From NCBI GenBank assembly GCA_002083435.1, contig LWDJ01000014.1, positions 41,393-105,392 of the forward strand: DNA of 64,000 nt, written 5' to 3'. Position 1 is the stretch's first letter, and the number at the start of each line of letters is the position of its first letter. The position numbers were made by a program, and so were the translations under genes. The notes beneath the pieces were generated by a model, which was given only the letters and a program-made list of their open reading frames with translations, was not told the DNA's origin and did not search any database. Source of the DNA: Proteobacteria bacterium SG_bin6. GTDB lineage: Bacteria > Pseudomonadota > Alphaproteobacteria > Sphingomonadales > Sphingomonadaceae. Below, piece by piece: positions 15,891-24,267 of this stretch.

Positions 15891-17462
15891 TTAGCGCTTG
15901 GCGCGGCGCGGGCGCAGCGCCGCTTTGATATCCTCGGGCAGGAAGGCCCGGGTGACGAGGCAGGCGACGGCATAGACCAAGCCGCCGAGCGCGACCAGCA
16001 GCGCCAACGCACCCCAGCGGATTAGGCTCGGACCCGTCGTGTAGGGCAGGAACAGAACGTTCAGCGGCCACAGCGACGCGCCCATGATGAGCGCGGCGAG
16101 CGCCAGCCGCCAGGCGCGGCGTTGCAGCTGTGCATCGGGCTCGAAATGTCCGCGCCGCCGCAGCGTCAGGTAAAGCAGCGCGACATTGGCGGTGCTCGAC
16201 AACGCGGTCGCGAGCGGCGGACCCATGTGCCTAAGCGGCACGATCAGCGCGAGGTTGAAGGCGATGTTGAGGCCAATCGCCCAGGTCGCGAACTTCACTG
16301 GCGTCTTGGTATCATGGCGGGCATAAAAGCCGGGGGTGAGCACCTTTACCAGGATATAGCTTGGCAGGCCGATCGAGAAAGCGGCGAGCGCCTGTGCTGT
16401 CGCGAGCGTATCGGCGGGGGTGAATTTACCATGCTGATAGAGCGTTGCAGCGATCGGCAACCCGCAGACGATCAGCGCGACGGTCGCGGGCAGGGTGAAG
16501 AACAGCGCGAGTTCGAGCCCGCGATTTTGCGTCTCCATCGCCGCTGCTTCCTCGCCACCGCCCAATTGGCGCGAGATCGTTGGCAGCAGCACCGTGCCCA
16601 GCCCAATGCCAACGAGGCCGAGCGGCAGCTGGTTCAGCCGGTCGGCCAGATAGATGTATGTTACCGACCCGGCCGGCAGCAGCCGCGCCGCGAGCGCAGT
16701 CGAGATGACGAGATTGATCTGAACCGCGCCCGCGCCCGCTGCCGCTGGTCCGATCAGTGCGAGCAGCCGTTTGACGTCCGCCGTCCAGCGCGGTCGCTTG
16801 AGCTTCAGTCCAACCTCCGCCCGGGCGCAGGCCCAGACGAGCCAGCCGAGCTGGAGCGCGCCCGATACGGTCACCGCGATCGCCTGATTGCGCGCGGTGA
16901 TCAGGGGCAGGTCGCTGTGGAAGAGGAGGAGCGCCGCGATCAGCGTCGCATTGAGCAGGATGGGTGCTGCGGCATTGACCCAGAATTTCTGGAGCGAGTT
17001 CAGGATGCCGCCAAACAGCGAGACGAGTGAGATCAGCAGCAGATAGGGCAGGGTCAGTCGCGACAGGCCGACTGCGTAATCGAATTGTGCCGGGCTCACA
17101 TCGCCGAACCCGCCCGAAAGCAGGAAGGTGACCGGCCACGCCGCCAGCTCCAGCAGCAGCAGCATGGCGATCAGTACCGGCAGCAGTACCGACAATGCAT
17201 CCTCGGCAAAGGCGAGCCCCGCCTTCAGACCGCCGCCTTCTTCCGCGACGCGCTTGTTGAACATCGGGATGAACGCCGCGCTGAACGCGCCTTCGGCGAA
17301 CAGCGCGCGGAACATGTTGGGCAGGCGGAACGCGATCAGGAACGCGTCAGACGCGAACCCCGCGCCGACGAAGCGCGCGAACAACGAGTCGCGCACCAGC
17401 CCGAGCACGCGGCTCGCAAGCGTCAGGCTGCCGACCGATCCAAGGGCACGCGCGAGGTTCAT
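15891..17462 (-). CDS. murJ: Lipid II flippase
   Basis: A 523-residue polytopic protein (E. coli MurJ 511) with about 14 membrane helices. It flips lipid II across the inner membrane for peptidoglycan synthesis. The start at 17462 gives MNLARALGSVGSLTLASRVL, the typical N-terminus, and avoids 14 extra non-conserved residues. Conserved elements seen: RVLGLVRDSLFARFVGAG with transport-essential arginines, SDAFLIAFRLPNMFRALFAE, then GAFSAAFIPMF, and the KVLTPGFYARHDTKTPVKFA segment of TM8-9. It is followed immediately by trpS. Confidence 0.95.
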   Translation of the reverse strand: MNLARALGSVGSLTLASRVLGLVRDSLFARFVGAGFASDAFLIAFRLPNMFRALFAEGAFSAAFIPMFNKRVAEEGGGLKAGLAFAEDALSVLLPVLIAMLLLLELAAWPVTFLLSGGFGDVSPAQFDYAVGLSRLTLPYLLLISLVSLFGGILNSLQKFWVNAAAPILLNATLIAALLLFHSDLPLITARNQAIAVTVSGALQLGWLVWACARAEVGLKLKRPRWTADVKRLLALIGPAAAGAGAVQINLVISTALAARLLPAGSVTYIYLADRLNQLPLGLVGIGLGTVLLPTISRQLGGGEEAAAMETQNRGLELALFFTLPATVALIVCGLPIAATLYQHGKFTPADTLATAQALAAFSIGLPSYILVKVLTPGFYARHDTKTPVKFATWAIGLNIAFNLALIVPLRHMGPPLATALSSTANVALLYLTLRRRGHFEPDAQLQRRAWRLALAALIMGASLWPLNVLFLPYTTGPSLIRWGALALLVALGGLVYAVACLVTRAFLPEDIKAALRPRRAKR

Positions 17463-17507
17463 CCGGCTTGGATTACCCGCACGGAGCCGCCCCTGGCCCG
17501 CCAACCG

Positions 17508-17529
17508 CCTCGGCCGGCGAAGGCCGAGG
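17508..17529 (-). terminator. Hairpin between secB and murJ
   Basis: CCTCGGCC (17508-17515) pairs with GGCCGAGG (17522-17529) around a 6-nt loop in the 179-bp gap between secB (ending at 17642) and the murJ start. No T-run is present. It may reduce read-through from secB into murJ. Confidence 0.35.
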
Positions 17530-17641
17530 TCCAGCGGCGGCGAGGGTAGTCAGGAGGCGTTACAGAGGGGTGCGGCATGATGCTGAGCCCAGGCCTGTGC
17601 CAGGGAAGCAGCGCGTTCGACGGGCGTCGCTAGAACCGCCC

Positions 17642-18157
17642 TCAGGCATGGCCAACCGGCGTGCCGCCGCCGCCGTCGATCTGACCCTGCGCCTGCTGCA
17701 TGTAAAGCGCGCCGAAATCGATCGGATCGAGCATCAGCGGCGGGAAGCCGCCATCGCGCACCGCGTCCGCCAACACCCTGCGGGCGAAGGGGAAGATCAG
17801 CCGCGGCGCTTCAGCGAGCATGAAGGGCTGAAGATGCTCGGCCGGGATGTTGCGTACCGCGAACAGCCCCGCATAAGCGAGATCGACAACGAACGCGACC
17901 TTGCCGTCGATCTCCGAACGCGCGTCGATCTTCAGTACCACTTCGTGCACGTCATCGCCCACTTGCTGCGCGGCGATGTTGAACTGCACGTCGATGCGCG
18001 GCTGGCCCTGCGTCTGGAAAATGGCCGGAGCATTGGGATTCTCAAACGAAAGATCCTTCACATATTGCGAAATGATCCCCACCACCGGCATGTCCTCGGC
18101 GCCGAGTTCCCCATTGCCCATCGCCGCGCTGCCGAAGCCGGCTGTATCTTCACTCAT
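17642..18157 (-). CDS. secB: Protein-export chaperone SecB
   Basis: A 171-residue SecB, somewhat longer than the E. coli protein (155) because of a Gly/Ala-rich N-terminus. It holds presecretory proteins unfolded and hands them to SecA. The start at 18157 gives MSEDTAGFGSAAMG; the frame extends 25 codons further without conservation. Core SecB motifs are YVKDLSFENPNAPAIF, VDLAYAGLFAVRNI and then LIFPFARRVLADAVRDGGFP. SecB is typical of proteobacteria with heavy outer-membrane export, fitting the giant autotransporter in the same window. It diverges from the Tim44-domain gene, with 169 bp between starts. Confidence 0.96.
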   Translation of the reverse strand: MSEDTAGFGSAAMGNGELGAEDMPVVGIISQYVKDLSFENPNAPAIFQTQGQPRIDVQFNIAAQQVGDDVHEVVLKIDARSEIDGKVAFVVDLAYAGLFAVRNIPAEHLQPFMLAEAPRLIFPFARRVLADAVRDGGFPPLMLDPIDFGALYMQQAQGQIDGGGGTPVGHA

Positions 18158-18326
18158 CAAAAACCCTTTTTGCTGACAATAGCGGGTCAAGCCCGCCGTG
18201 CGTGGCGAGCGCCGTAGCAGTGCCGCTTGCACAGTTCAACGCCAGCGGGCAACATCACGGCTTGGCCTATTTGAAACCGGGGCCAAGGCGCCTATGTTGG
18301 CGGTTCTTGCGATGCCTGGAGGCCCA

Positions 18327-18971
18327 GTGGTTTACCTTGTCCTGCTGATCATGGTCGCTGCCTTTCTTGCGCTGCGCCTTTACATGGTGCTCGGCAAGCG
18401 GACCGGCCACCAGCAGCCGCTGCCCAAGCCCGCCGAGGAGCGTCGCGCGCCGCCGCCGTTTGCTCGCGCGCCCGAGCCGCTGGGCGAAGCGCGCGATTTG
18501 GGGCCGCGCACGATCGAGGGCGGCGCCGAGCAGGGCATGCGCGCGATCATCGCTGCCGATCCCAGCTTCGATGTGTCGCGCTTCCTCGATGGCGCGAAGG
18601 GTGCTTATGGCATGATCCTCGATGCCTATTGGAAAGGCGATCGCGAGACGCTCGACTGGCTTTGCGAGCCCGAGGTGCGTGACAGCTTCGCTGTCGCGAT
18701 CGATGAGCGCGAAGCGGCGGGGCAGGTGCTGGACAACCGGCTGGTCACGATCGAGCGCGCGTTGATAACCAATGCCCGTCTTGATGGGCGGATAGCGCGG
18801 ATCGCCGTGCGGATCGACGCCGATATTGCCGCTGTCACCCGCGACAAGGACGGCAATGTGGTCGCCGGCTCGCTGTCGGACGCGGTAACGACGCATGAGC
18901 TGTGGACCTTCACGCGCACGCTTCGTGGCAACGATCCAAACTGGAAGCTCGCCGAAACCGACGAGGTTTAA
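18327..18971 (+). CDS. Tim44-domain inner-membrane protein
   Basis: A 214-residue protein. The GTG at 18327 is chosen because GGAGG lies 4 bp upstream and the product starts directly with the membrane helix VVYLVLLIMVAAFLALRLY; ATGs at 18294 and 18312 are in frame but lack a site. A proline/arginine-rich linker (about 30-65) leads to a Tim44 domain: AAYG-like GAKGAYGMILDAYWKGDRET and AVTTHELWTFTRTLRGNDPN. Tim44 is the mitochondrial import-motor tether; the bacterial homologues in alphaproteobacteria (TimA type) are inner-membrane proteins of unclear function. Neighbours secB, mltA and smr make an envelope context. Confidence 0.85.
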   Translation: MVYLVLLIMVAAFLALRLYMVLGKRTGHQQPLPKPAEERRAPPPFARAPEPLGEARDLGPRTIEGGAEQGMRAIIAADPSFDVSRFLDGAKGAYGMILDAYWKGDRETLDWLCEPEVRDSFAVAIDEREAAGQVLDNRLVTIERALITNARLDGRIARIAVRIDADIAAVTRDKDGNVVAGSLSDAVTTHELWTFTRTLRGNDPNWKLAETDEV

Positions 18972-19070
18972 GCGCGGGGGGACAGTTGCGCTCCCGCTGG
19001 CGGCGCCGATCGATTGAAGAGGTGTGGGAACCATCGTGACGAAGCTGTTGGGCTTGGCTAAGCCCGAAGC

Positions 19071-20315
19071 ATGATGATCCGCCTGTTCCCCATTGTTATG
19101 GCCGGTTTCCTCGCCGGTTGTGCCGCGCAGATCGTGCCGCCAGCGCCGGGCTCCCACCCTACCATCGGGCGGGTGGCCAAGCCAATTCCCGCGACGCCGC
19201 TGCCGCCGGTTCCAGCGACTGCGCCTGGAGCCGGGGTCGCCAGCGCCGTTGCTGCTGGGCTGCTCGCCGGCCCGTCGCTTTCAACACTCGCGTTTGATCC
19301 CGCACAAGCGGCGCGAGCGCTCGCGGCATTTCGAACCAGTTGCCCCGCGCTGGCTCGCCGCACGGATGCGAGTGGCTTGACCCGCCCCGACGACTGGCAA
19401 GCAGCCTGTGCCGCAGCAGGCACTGCGCGCGACACCGAGGCAGTGAACTTCTTCGCCACACAATTCGAGGCGGTGCAGGTCGGCAATGGCAAGGCGTTCG
19501 CGACCGGCTATTATGAGCCTGAGATCGCAGGCGCGCGGACCCGCAAACCCGGCTATGTTCCGATCTACGGGCGGCCGCGCGATTTGATCGAGGTCGATCT
19601 TGGTCAGTTCAGCGACGCGCTCGCCGGCAAACGTATTCGTGGCCGAGTCGAAGGCACGCGCTTCGTCCCCTATTTCGAGCGCGGCGAGATCGAGGATGGT
19701 GCGATCGAAACGCGCGCGCCGATCATCGCCTGGGCAGCCGATCCGATTGAGCTGTTTTTCCTGCAGGTCCAGGGATCGGGCCGCTTGCGCCTGCCCGATG
19801 GCGGTATCATGCGGCTGGGCTATGATACGCAGAACGGCCGCGACTATACCGGCATCGGCGCCAAATTGCGCGAGCGCGGACTGCTCGCCCCGGGTCAGGC
19901 CTCGATGCAGGGGATCATCGGGTGGCTCCGCGCCAATCCCGAGCAGGGCCGGGCGCTGATGCGCGAGAACAAAAGCTACGTCTTCTTCCGCGAACAGTCC
20001 GGTCCGCCCCAGGGCGCGCTCGGCTATCCCGTGGTGGCGCGGGCAAGCGTCGCCGCCGATCCGCGCTTCATTCCCCTAGGTGCGCCAATTCTCCTGTCGC
20101 TCGATCGTGCCGAGGCGAGTGGTATTTGGATCGCGCAGGATACGGGAGGCGCGATCAAGGGCGCCAACCGGGTCGATACCTATTGGGGCGCGGGCGAGGA
20201 AGCGCGCGCGATCGCCGGCGGGATGAGCGCGCGGGGTACCGCCTGGCTGCTTCTGCCGAAGGGCACACTCGCGCGGAACGGAGGTTCGCTTGGCGGGGCG
20301 ACGCCTCAGCGCTGA
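19071..20315 (+). CDS. mltA: Membrane-bound lytic murein transglycosylase A
   Basis: A 414-residue outer-membrane lipoprotein with lipobox LAGC (Cys17, counting from the first ATG; a second ATG follows at once). It cleaves the MurNAc-GlcNAc bond in peptidoglycan, forming 1,6-anhydroMurNAc. The MltA barrel domain includes FATGYYEPEIAGARTRKPGY and FFLQVQGSGRLRLPDGG. The C-terminal 3D domain contains IWIAQDTGGAIKGANRVDTY, whose Asp in QDTGG corresponds to the catalytic Asp of E. coli MltA. A Pro/Ala-rich linker follows the lipobox. It overlaps smr by 26 nt, so the two are co-transcribed. Confidence 0.94.
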   Translation: MMIRLFPIVMAGFLAGCAAQIVPPAPGSHPTIGRVAKPIPATPLPPVPATAPGAGVASAVAAGLLAGPSLSTLAFDPAQAARALAAFRTSCPALARRTDASGLTRPDDWQAACAAAGTARDTEAVNFFATQFEAVQVGNGKAFATGYYEPEIAGARTRKPGYVPIYGRPRDLIEVDLGQFSDALAGKRIRGRVEGTRFVPYFERGEIEDGAIETRAPIIAWAADPIELFFLQVQGSGRLRLPDGGIMRLGYDTQNGRDYTGIGAKLRERGLLAPGQASMQGIIGWLRANPEQGRALMRENKSYVFFREQSGPPQGALGYPVVARASVAADPRFIPLGAPILLSLDRAEASGIWIAQDTGGAIKGANRVDTYWGAGEEARAIAGGMSARGTAWLLLPKGTLARNGGSLGGATPQR

Positions 20316-20847
20316 GGAAGCGGCGCTCTGGCGGCGGGTGATCGCCAGCGCACGCCCGCTGGCGCCGCAGCCTCCGCTCGTACCGGAAGTCGCGGCGGCG
20401 CCACCATTTTCCAGTCGCGCCGTGTCACCGCCGCCTGCTGCGACCCCGGTCCGACATACCAAGTCCGTGCCTCCGCGTGCGCCCGCGCCCGGCACCACGC
20501 TCGACGCGAGCTGGGACCGCCGCCTTGCGCGTGGACTGGTCGCGCCAGATAGCAGCATCGATCTTCACGGCCACACGCTCGACAGTGCTTATCACGCGCT
20601 TGATCAGGCACTCGCGCGGGCTATCCTGCGCGGTGATCGGTTGCTCCTCCTCGTCACTGGCCGCCCGCCCCGCCCGGAGAGTGATCGCCCTCATGCGCGT
20701 GGTCGCATCCGTGCAGCGGTCGGAGACTGGCTCGCCGCATCGCACCACGCCGGGCGGATTGCGGCGGTACGCCCAGCGCATCCCCGCCATGGCGGTGCCG
20801 GCGCGCTCTATCTGGTGCTGCGACGTCCCAGAGGGACGAATTGTTAA
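20290..20847 (+). CDS. Smr-domain protein (MutS2 C-terminal-like nuclease family)
   Basis: A 185-residue protein. The start is TTG at 20290, with GGAGG 6 bp upstream, inside the end of mltA. The N-terminal 85 residues are proline-rich and likely disordered. The Smr domain begins at SSIDLHGHT (DLHGHT at 91-96) and continues with LLLLVTGRPPR and AVGDWLA...HAGRIAAVRPAHPRHGGAGALYL. Smr domains can nick DNA or RNA; the usual 'TGKG' turn is TGRP here. The mltA-smr pairing recurs in alphaproteobacteria. No functional link is visible beyond translational overlap. Confidence 0.85.
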   Translation: MAGRRLSAEEAALWRRVIASARPLAPQPPLVPEVAAAPPFSSRAVSPPPAATPVRHTKSVPPRAPAPGTTLDASWDRRLARGLVAPDSSIDLHGHTLDSAYHALDQALARAILRGDRLLLLVTGRPPRPESDRPHARGRIRAAVGDWLAASHHAGRIAAVRPAHPRHGGAGALYLVLRRPRGTNC

Positions 20848-20918
20848 CATGTTTCAGGCAGCACCGGCGGGCAGGCGACGGGCATCAAGCCCGCGCTTGG
20901 TAAGGTTTCTGTCGATCG

Positions 20919-22592
20919 ATGGCTGGTGCGTCGCTCAAAGGCCGAGCTTTTACGTTCGCGCTCTGCGCGGGGCTTGTCGCCTTCGTGCTGGCGCTGGCGG
21001 CGACGTTTGACGGCCAGCTCGATCGCGAGAGCATCGCCCGGGCGCTCATCCCCGCCATCGTATGTGCCACCTTCTGCTGGGCCTCGGCCCAGCGCCAGCT
21101 GGCGACCGTTGCCGAGGCGATCGATGCCGCGATCGCGCGGCTTGAACGCGCCGGCCATGGCGATCTGGACTCGCCCTTGCCCCGGCTCGTTGGCGAGCGT
21201 GTGCCGAAGCTGGGCAATGCCATCGATGCGCTGTTTCGGCAGATCGCCGCCAATCTCGAGAGCGTCCACCGGCTGGCGATGTTCGATCCGGTGACGGGCC
21301 TGCCGAACCGGACCCATTTTCGCCGCAGCGCCGAGCGGCTACTCTGCGATGTGACCGCTGACCAGCGCGCCGCGTTGCTGTTCGTTGATCTCGACCGCTT
21401 CAAGTCGGTGAATGATACGCTCGGCCACGCAATGGGCGATATGCTGCTCGGCATGGTCGCCAACCGACTGCGCGCGGTCGCCGAGCGCTTCGCCGTTGAG
21501 GGTGCGCCCGCGCCGTCGCTTGGTCGATTGGCGGGGGATGAGTTCACCCTGTTTCTGCCGCAGCTCGCCAACAAGCTCGCCGCCGAACGCGTTGCGCGCG
21601 GCGTTCTGTTCGCGCTGTCCGAAAGCTTCGAGCTGGCCGATACCGACGTGTCGATCGGGGCCTCGATCGGCGTTGCCTGGCGTCCTGACCATGGCGCCAA
21701 CCTAACCGATCTCATGCGCGCAGCCGATGCTGCAATGTACGAAGCCAAAGCCCGCGGCCGCGGACGGGTAGAGCTGTTCAGCGATAAGCTGGCGAGCGAA
21801 CTTGCCGAGCGAGCGCAGCTCGAGGCTGATCTGCGCGAGGCGATCGACCGGCGTGAATTCTCGCTCGCTTTTCAACCGCAGGTGGCCACCACCACCGGTG
21901 AGATCGTCGCCGCGGAAGCACTGCTGCGGTGGCAACATCCGCGGTTGGGACTGACCTTGCCTGGCAGCTTCATCAAGCGCGCCGAGGAAACCGGGCTGAT
22001 CGTCGAGATCGGCGAATGGGTGATTGAAACTATCGCCGAAACCATCGCCCGTTGGGGGCGGAAGGGGATCGAGCAGCGCTTGGCGATCAACATCTCAGCG
22101 CGCCAACTCGATCAATCGCAGTTTTTTCACCAGCTTCGCGCCGCGATGCGTGCCGCCGATGCACCCGCGCGGCTGCTCGAGTTGGAGATCACCGAGACGC
22201 TGGCGATGCATTGCGGTGACGAGACGCTCGCCGCGATCACAGCGCTGCGCGACGATGGCGCGCGGATCGCGATCGACGATTTCGGGACCGGCTATTCCAA
22301 TCTCGCGCGGCTTAGTACCTTGCCGGTCGATCGGGTAAAGCTCGATCGAAGCCTGATCGAGCCGATCACCGGACAGCCCCAGGCGCGCGCGATCGTGCAG
22401 GCGATGATCGGACTGATCCACGGCCTCGGCTGCGAAGTGGTGGCCGAAGGCATCGAAACGCTGGACCAGGCGAAGATGCTGCGGCTGATGGGCTGTGACG
22501 TGATTCAGGGCTATGCCATCGCCCGGCCCATGCCTGAAGAAGCGTTCATCACGTGGAGCCAAGGCTCCAAGCGTTGGGCGCTGGCGGGATAG
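20919..22592 (+). CDS. Membrane-anchored GGDEF-EAL protein (c-di-GMP turnover)
   Basis: A 557-residue protein with two N-terminal membrane helices (about 10-30 and 42-57) and a short linker. The GGDEF domain (about 118-290) starts MFDPVTGLPNRTHF and has the active-site loop as LAGDEF (204-209), a common variant compatible with cyclase activity; no RxxD inhibitory site precedes it. The EAL domain (about 300-550) retains EALLRW (Glu333), NISARQL, EITET, DDFGTGYSN and EGIET, the residues needed for metal binding and phosphodiesterase activity. It could make or break c-di-GMP, the second messenger controlling surface attachment; the intact EAL motifs favour phosphodiesterase. No sensory domain beyond the membrane segment is seen. 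Confidence 0.93.
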   Translation: MAGASLKGRAFTFALCAGLVAFVLALAATFDGQLDRESIARALIPAIVCATFCWASAQRQLATVAEAIDAAIARLERAGHGDLDSPLPRLVGERVPKLGNAIDALFRQIAANLESVHRLAMFDPVTGLPNRTHFRRSAERLLCDVTADQRAALLFVDLDRFKSVNDTLGHAMGDMLLGMVANRLRAVAERFAVEGAPAPSLGRLAGDEFTLFLPQLANKLAAERVARGVLFALSESFELADTDVSIGASIGVAWRPDHGANLTDLMRAADAAMYEAKARGRGRVELFSDKLASELAERAQLEADLREAIDRREFSLAFQPQVATTTGEIVAAEALLRWQHPRLGLTLPGSFIKRAEETGLIVEIGEWVIETIAETIARWGRKGIEQRLAINISARQLDQSQFFHQLRAAMRAADAPARLLELEITETLAMHCGDETLAAITALRDDGARIAIDDFGTGYSNLARLSTLPVDRVKLDRSLIEPITGQPQARAIVQAMIGLIHGLGCEVVAEGIETLDQAKMLRLMGCDVIQGYAIARPMPEEAFITWSQGSKRWALAG

Positions 22593-22630
22593 GGCTGGCC
22601 GCCGCGCGCTGGCTTGATTAGAGCGGCGTA

Positions 22631-23545
22631 ATGTTCGCCATTGAAACGGACGGACTGACCAAGAGATTCGGCGTGTGCACGGCGGTTTCTGACGTGGCCC
22701 TGCGCGTACCGAGCGGAAGCATCTATGGCTTTCTCGGCCCCAATGGCGCGGGCAAGACGACGACGATGCGGCTGCTGCTCGGGCTGTTGCGGCCGGATGC
22801 GGGGGACGTGCGGCTGCTGGGGCGAAGCTTGGCGCGGGAACGCCGCAACGCCCTGAGCGGCGTGGGGGCGTTCGTGGAAAGCCCGAGCCTTTACGATCAC
22901 CTTTCCGGCCAAGCCAATCTCGACATGACTCGCCTGCTGCTTGGCCTGCCGAAGCGCGAGGTGACCCGCGTCCTCGAGATTGTCGGCCTGCGCGCGGCTG
23001 CGGCGCGGCGGGTGGCGGGCTATTCGCTGGGGATGAAGCAACGTCTGGCACTTGCCCGTGCGCTGCTCGGCACGCCGCGGCTGCTGCTGCTCGACGAGCC
23101 GACCAACGGGCTTGACCCAGACGGCATCATCGCCATGCGCGATTTGATCCGGTCGCTGCCCGAGCGCGTTGGCGCGACAGTGTTTGTCTCTAGCCACTTG
23201 CTGGCCGAGGTGGAGCGCGTCGCAACGGTGGTCGGCTTGATGCGCGGCGGCCGGCTCGTGCTTCAGGCCGAAATCGGCGCACTTCGTGCAGGCGGTCGCC
23301 GAGTACGCATCGAGCTCGACGATGTCGTCCGGGGCGTCGCGGTTTTGCGCGATCTGGGAATGGAGGTGGTCGAAGCAGGAGCGAGCGCGCTTCACCTGCA
23401 TTGCGCAAGGGCCGACCAGGTAGCCGTGCTCACATCACGTGCCAATGCCGCGCTGGTCGGCGCGGGCGTCGCCGTATTCCTGCTCGTGCCAGAGCCCTGG
23501 ACACTCGAGCAGGTTTATCGCGAGAGTGAGGCTCTGGCGACATGA
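22631..23545 (+). CDS. ABC transporter ATPase, antibiotic/lantibiotic-export (BcrA) type
   Basis: A 304-residue ATPase with Walker A GPNGAGKTTTMR, signature YSLGMKQRLALA (an LSGGQ variant typical of the BcrA/drug-export class) and Walker B LLLLDEPTNGLDPDG. The C-terminal about 85 residues beyond the ATPase core fit the regulatory tail of this subfamily. It is followed by its permease with an ATGA overlap. Family members export peptides or lipids or give self-protection; the cargo here is unknown. Confidence 0.88.
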   Translation: MFAIETDGLTKRFGVCTAVSDVALRVPSGSIYGFLGPNGAGKTTTMRLLLGLLRPDAGDVRLLGRSLARERRNALSGVGAFVESPSLYDHLSGQANLDMTRLLLGLPKREVTRVLEIVGLRAAAARRVAGYSLGMKQRLALARALLGTPRLLLLDEPTNGLDPDGIIAMRDLIRSLPERVGATVFVSSHLLAEVERVATVVGLMRGGRLVLQAEIGALRAGGRRVRIELDDVVRGVAVLRDLGMEVVEAGASALHLHCARADQVAVLTSRANAALVGAGVAVFLLVPEPWTLEQVYRESEALAT

Positions 23546-24267
23546 TCGCGCTTTTACGCACAGAATGGCGCAAGCTCGGCGGTTCCCTCGCGCTGCTATT
23601 CGCTTTGTGCGCGCCGGCGCTCCCGGGGTTGCTCGCGGCGTTGGCGATGGCAACCAATCGGCGTGCGCCCGCCTGGGCGAGCATCATCGGCCAGTTCGCA
23701 CTACCGCTATGGACGCTGTTCCTGCTGCCGATGTGCCTCGCGGTATTCACCACGCTGGTGGCACAGATCGAATATCGCGGTCGGGGCTGGGACCATCTGC
23801 TCGCGTTGCCGATCGCGCGCTGGCGGGTGTTTACGGCAAAGGCTGTGGTCGTGCTGGCGGCGGCGGCATTGATGACCCTGCTGATGATGGTGTTCGCGCT
23901 CGCTGGGGCGGGCGCCGGAGGGCTGTTGAGTGGCAGGATGCCAGTGGGCCCGCTGCTTTGGGTGAGCTGGACCGCGCGCCTGGGCCAAGTGCTTGCGGCG
24001 GCGTTGCTGATGGCAGCGTTGCAGCTCTGGGCGGCCATGCGCTTCGGCAATTTCGTCGTACCGCTTGGGGTCGGGGTAGGCGGTACGCTGGTCGCACTCG
24101 CTGTCGCGATCACGCAGACGGATCAGGCGGATTGGTTTCCTTGGGTGCTGCCGTTCCGCGTTGCGGTGGCACGCGATCCGTCGGCAGCGGTGGCGTTCGG
24201 CGGGGGCGCCGGGCTCGTCGTCCTGGTCGCGATGGTCATTGATCTGTCGCGGCGGAGCTTTCGCTGA
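23542..24267 (+). CDS. ABC-2 type permease partner
   Basis: A 241-residue membrane protein with about six hydrophobic helices (for example LALLFALCAPALPGLLAALA near 15, LPLWTLFLLPMCLAVFTTLV near 55, and AVVVLAAAALMTLLMMVFAL near 110). The topology matches ABC-2 permeases of the bacitracin/lantibiotic-immunity type. It begins in an ATGA overlap with the ATPase gene, so the pair forms one exporter. Its last 32 nt overlap the 3' end of dapE on the opposite strand. Confidence 0.8.
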   Translation: MIALLRTEWRKLGGSLALLFALCAPALPGLLAALAMATNRRAPAWASIIGQFALPLWTLFLLPMCLAVFTTLVAQIEYRGRGWDHLLALPIARWRVFTAKAVVVLAAAALMTLLMMVFALAGAGAGGLLSGRMPVGPLLWVSWTARLGQVLAAALLMAALQLWAAMRFGNFVVPLGVGVGGTLVALAVAITQTDQADWFPWVLPFRVAVARDPSAAVAFGGGAGLVVLVAMVIDLSRRSFR

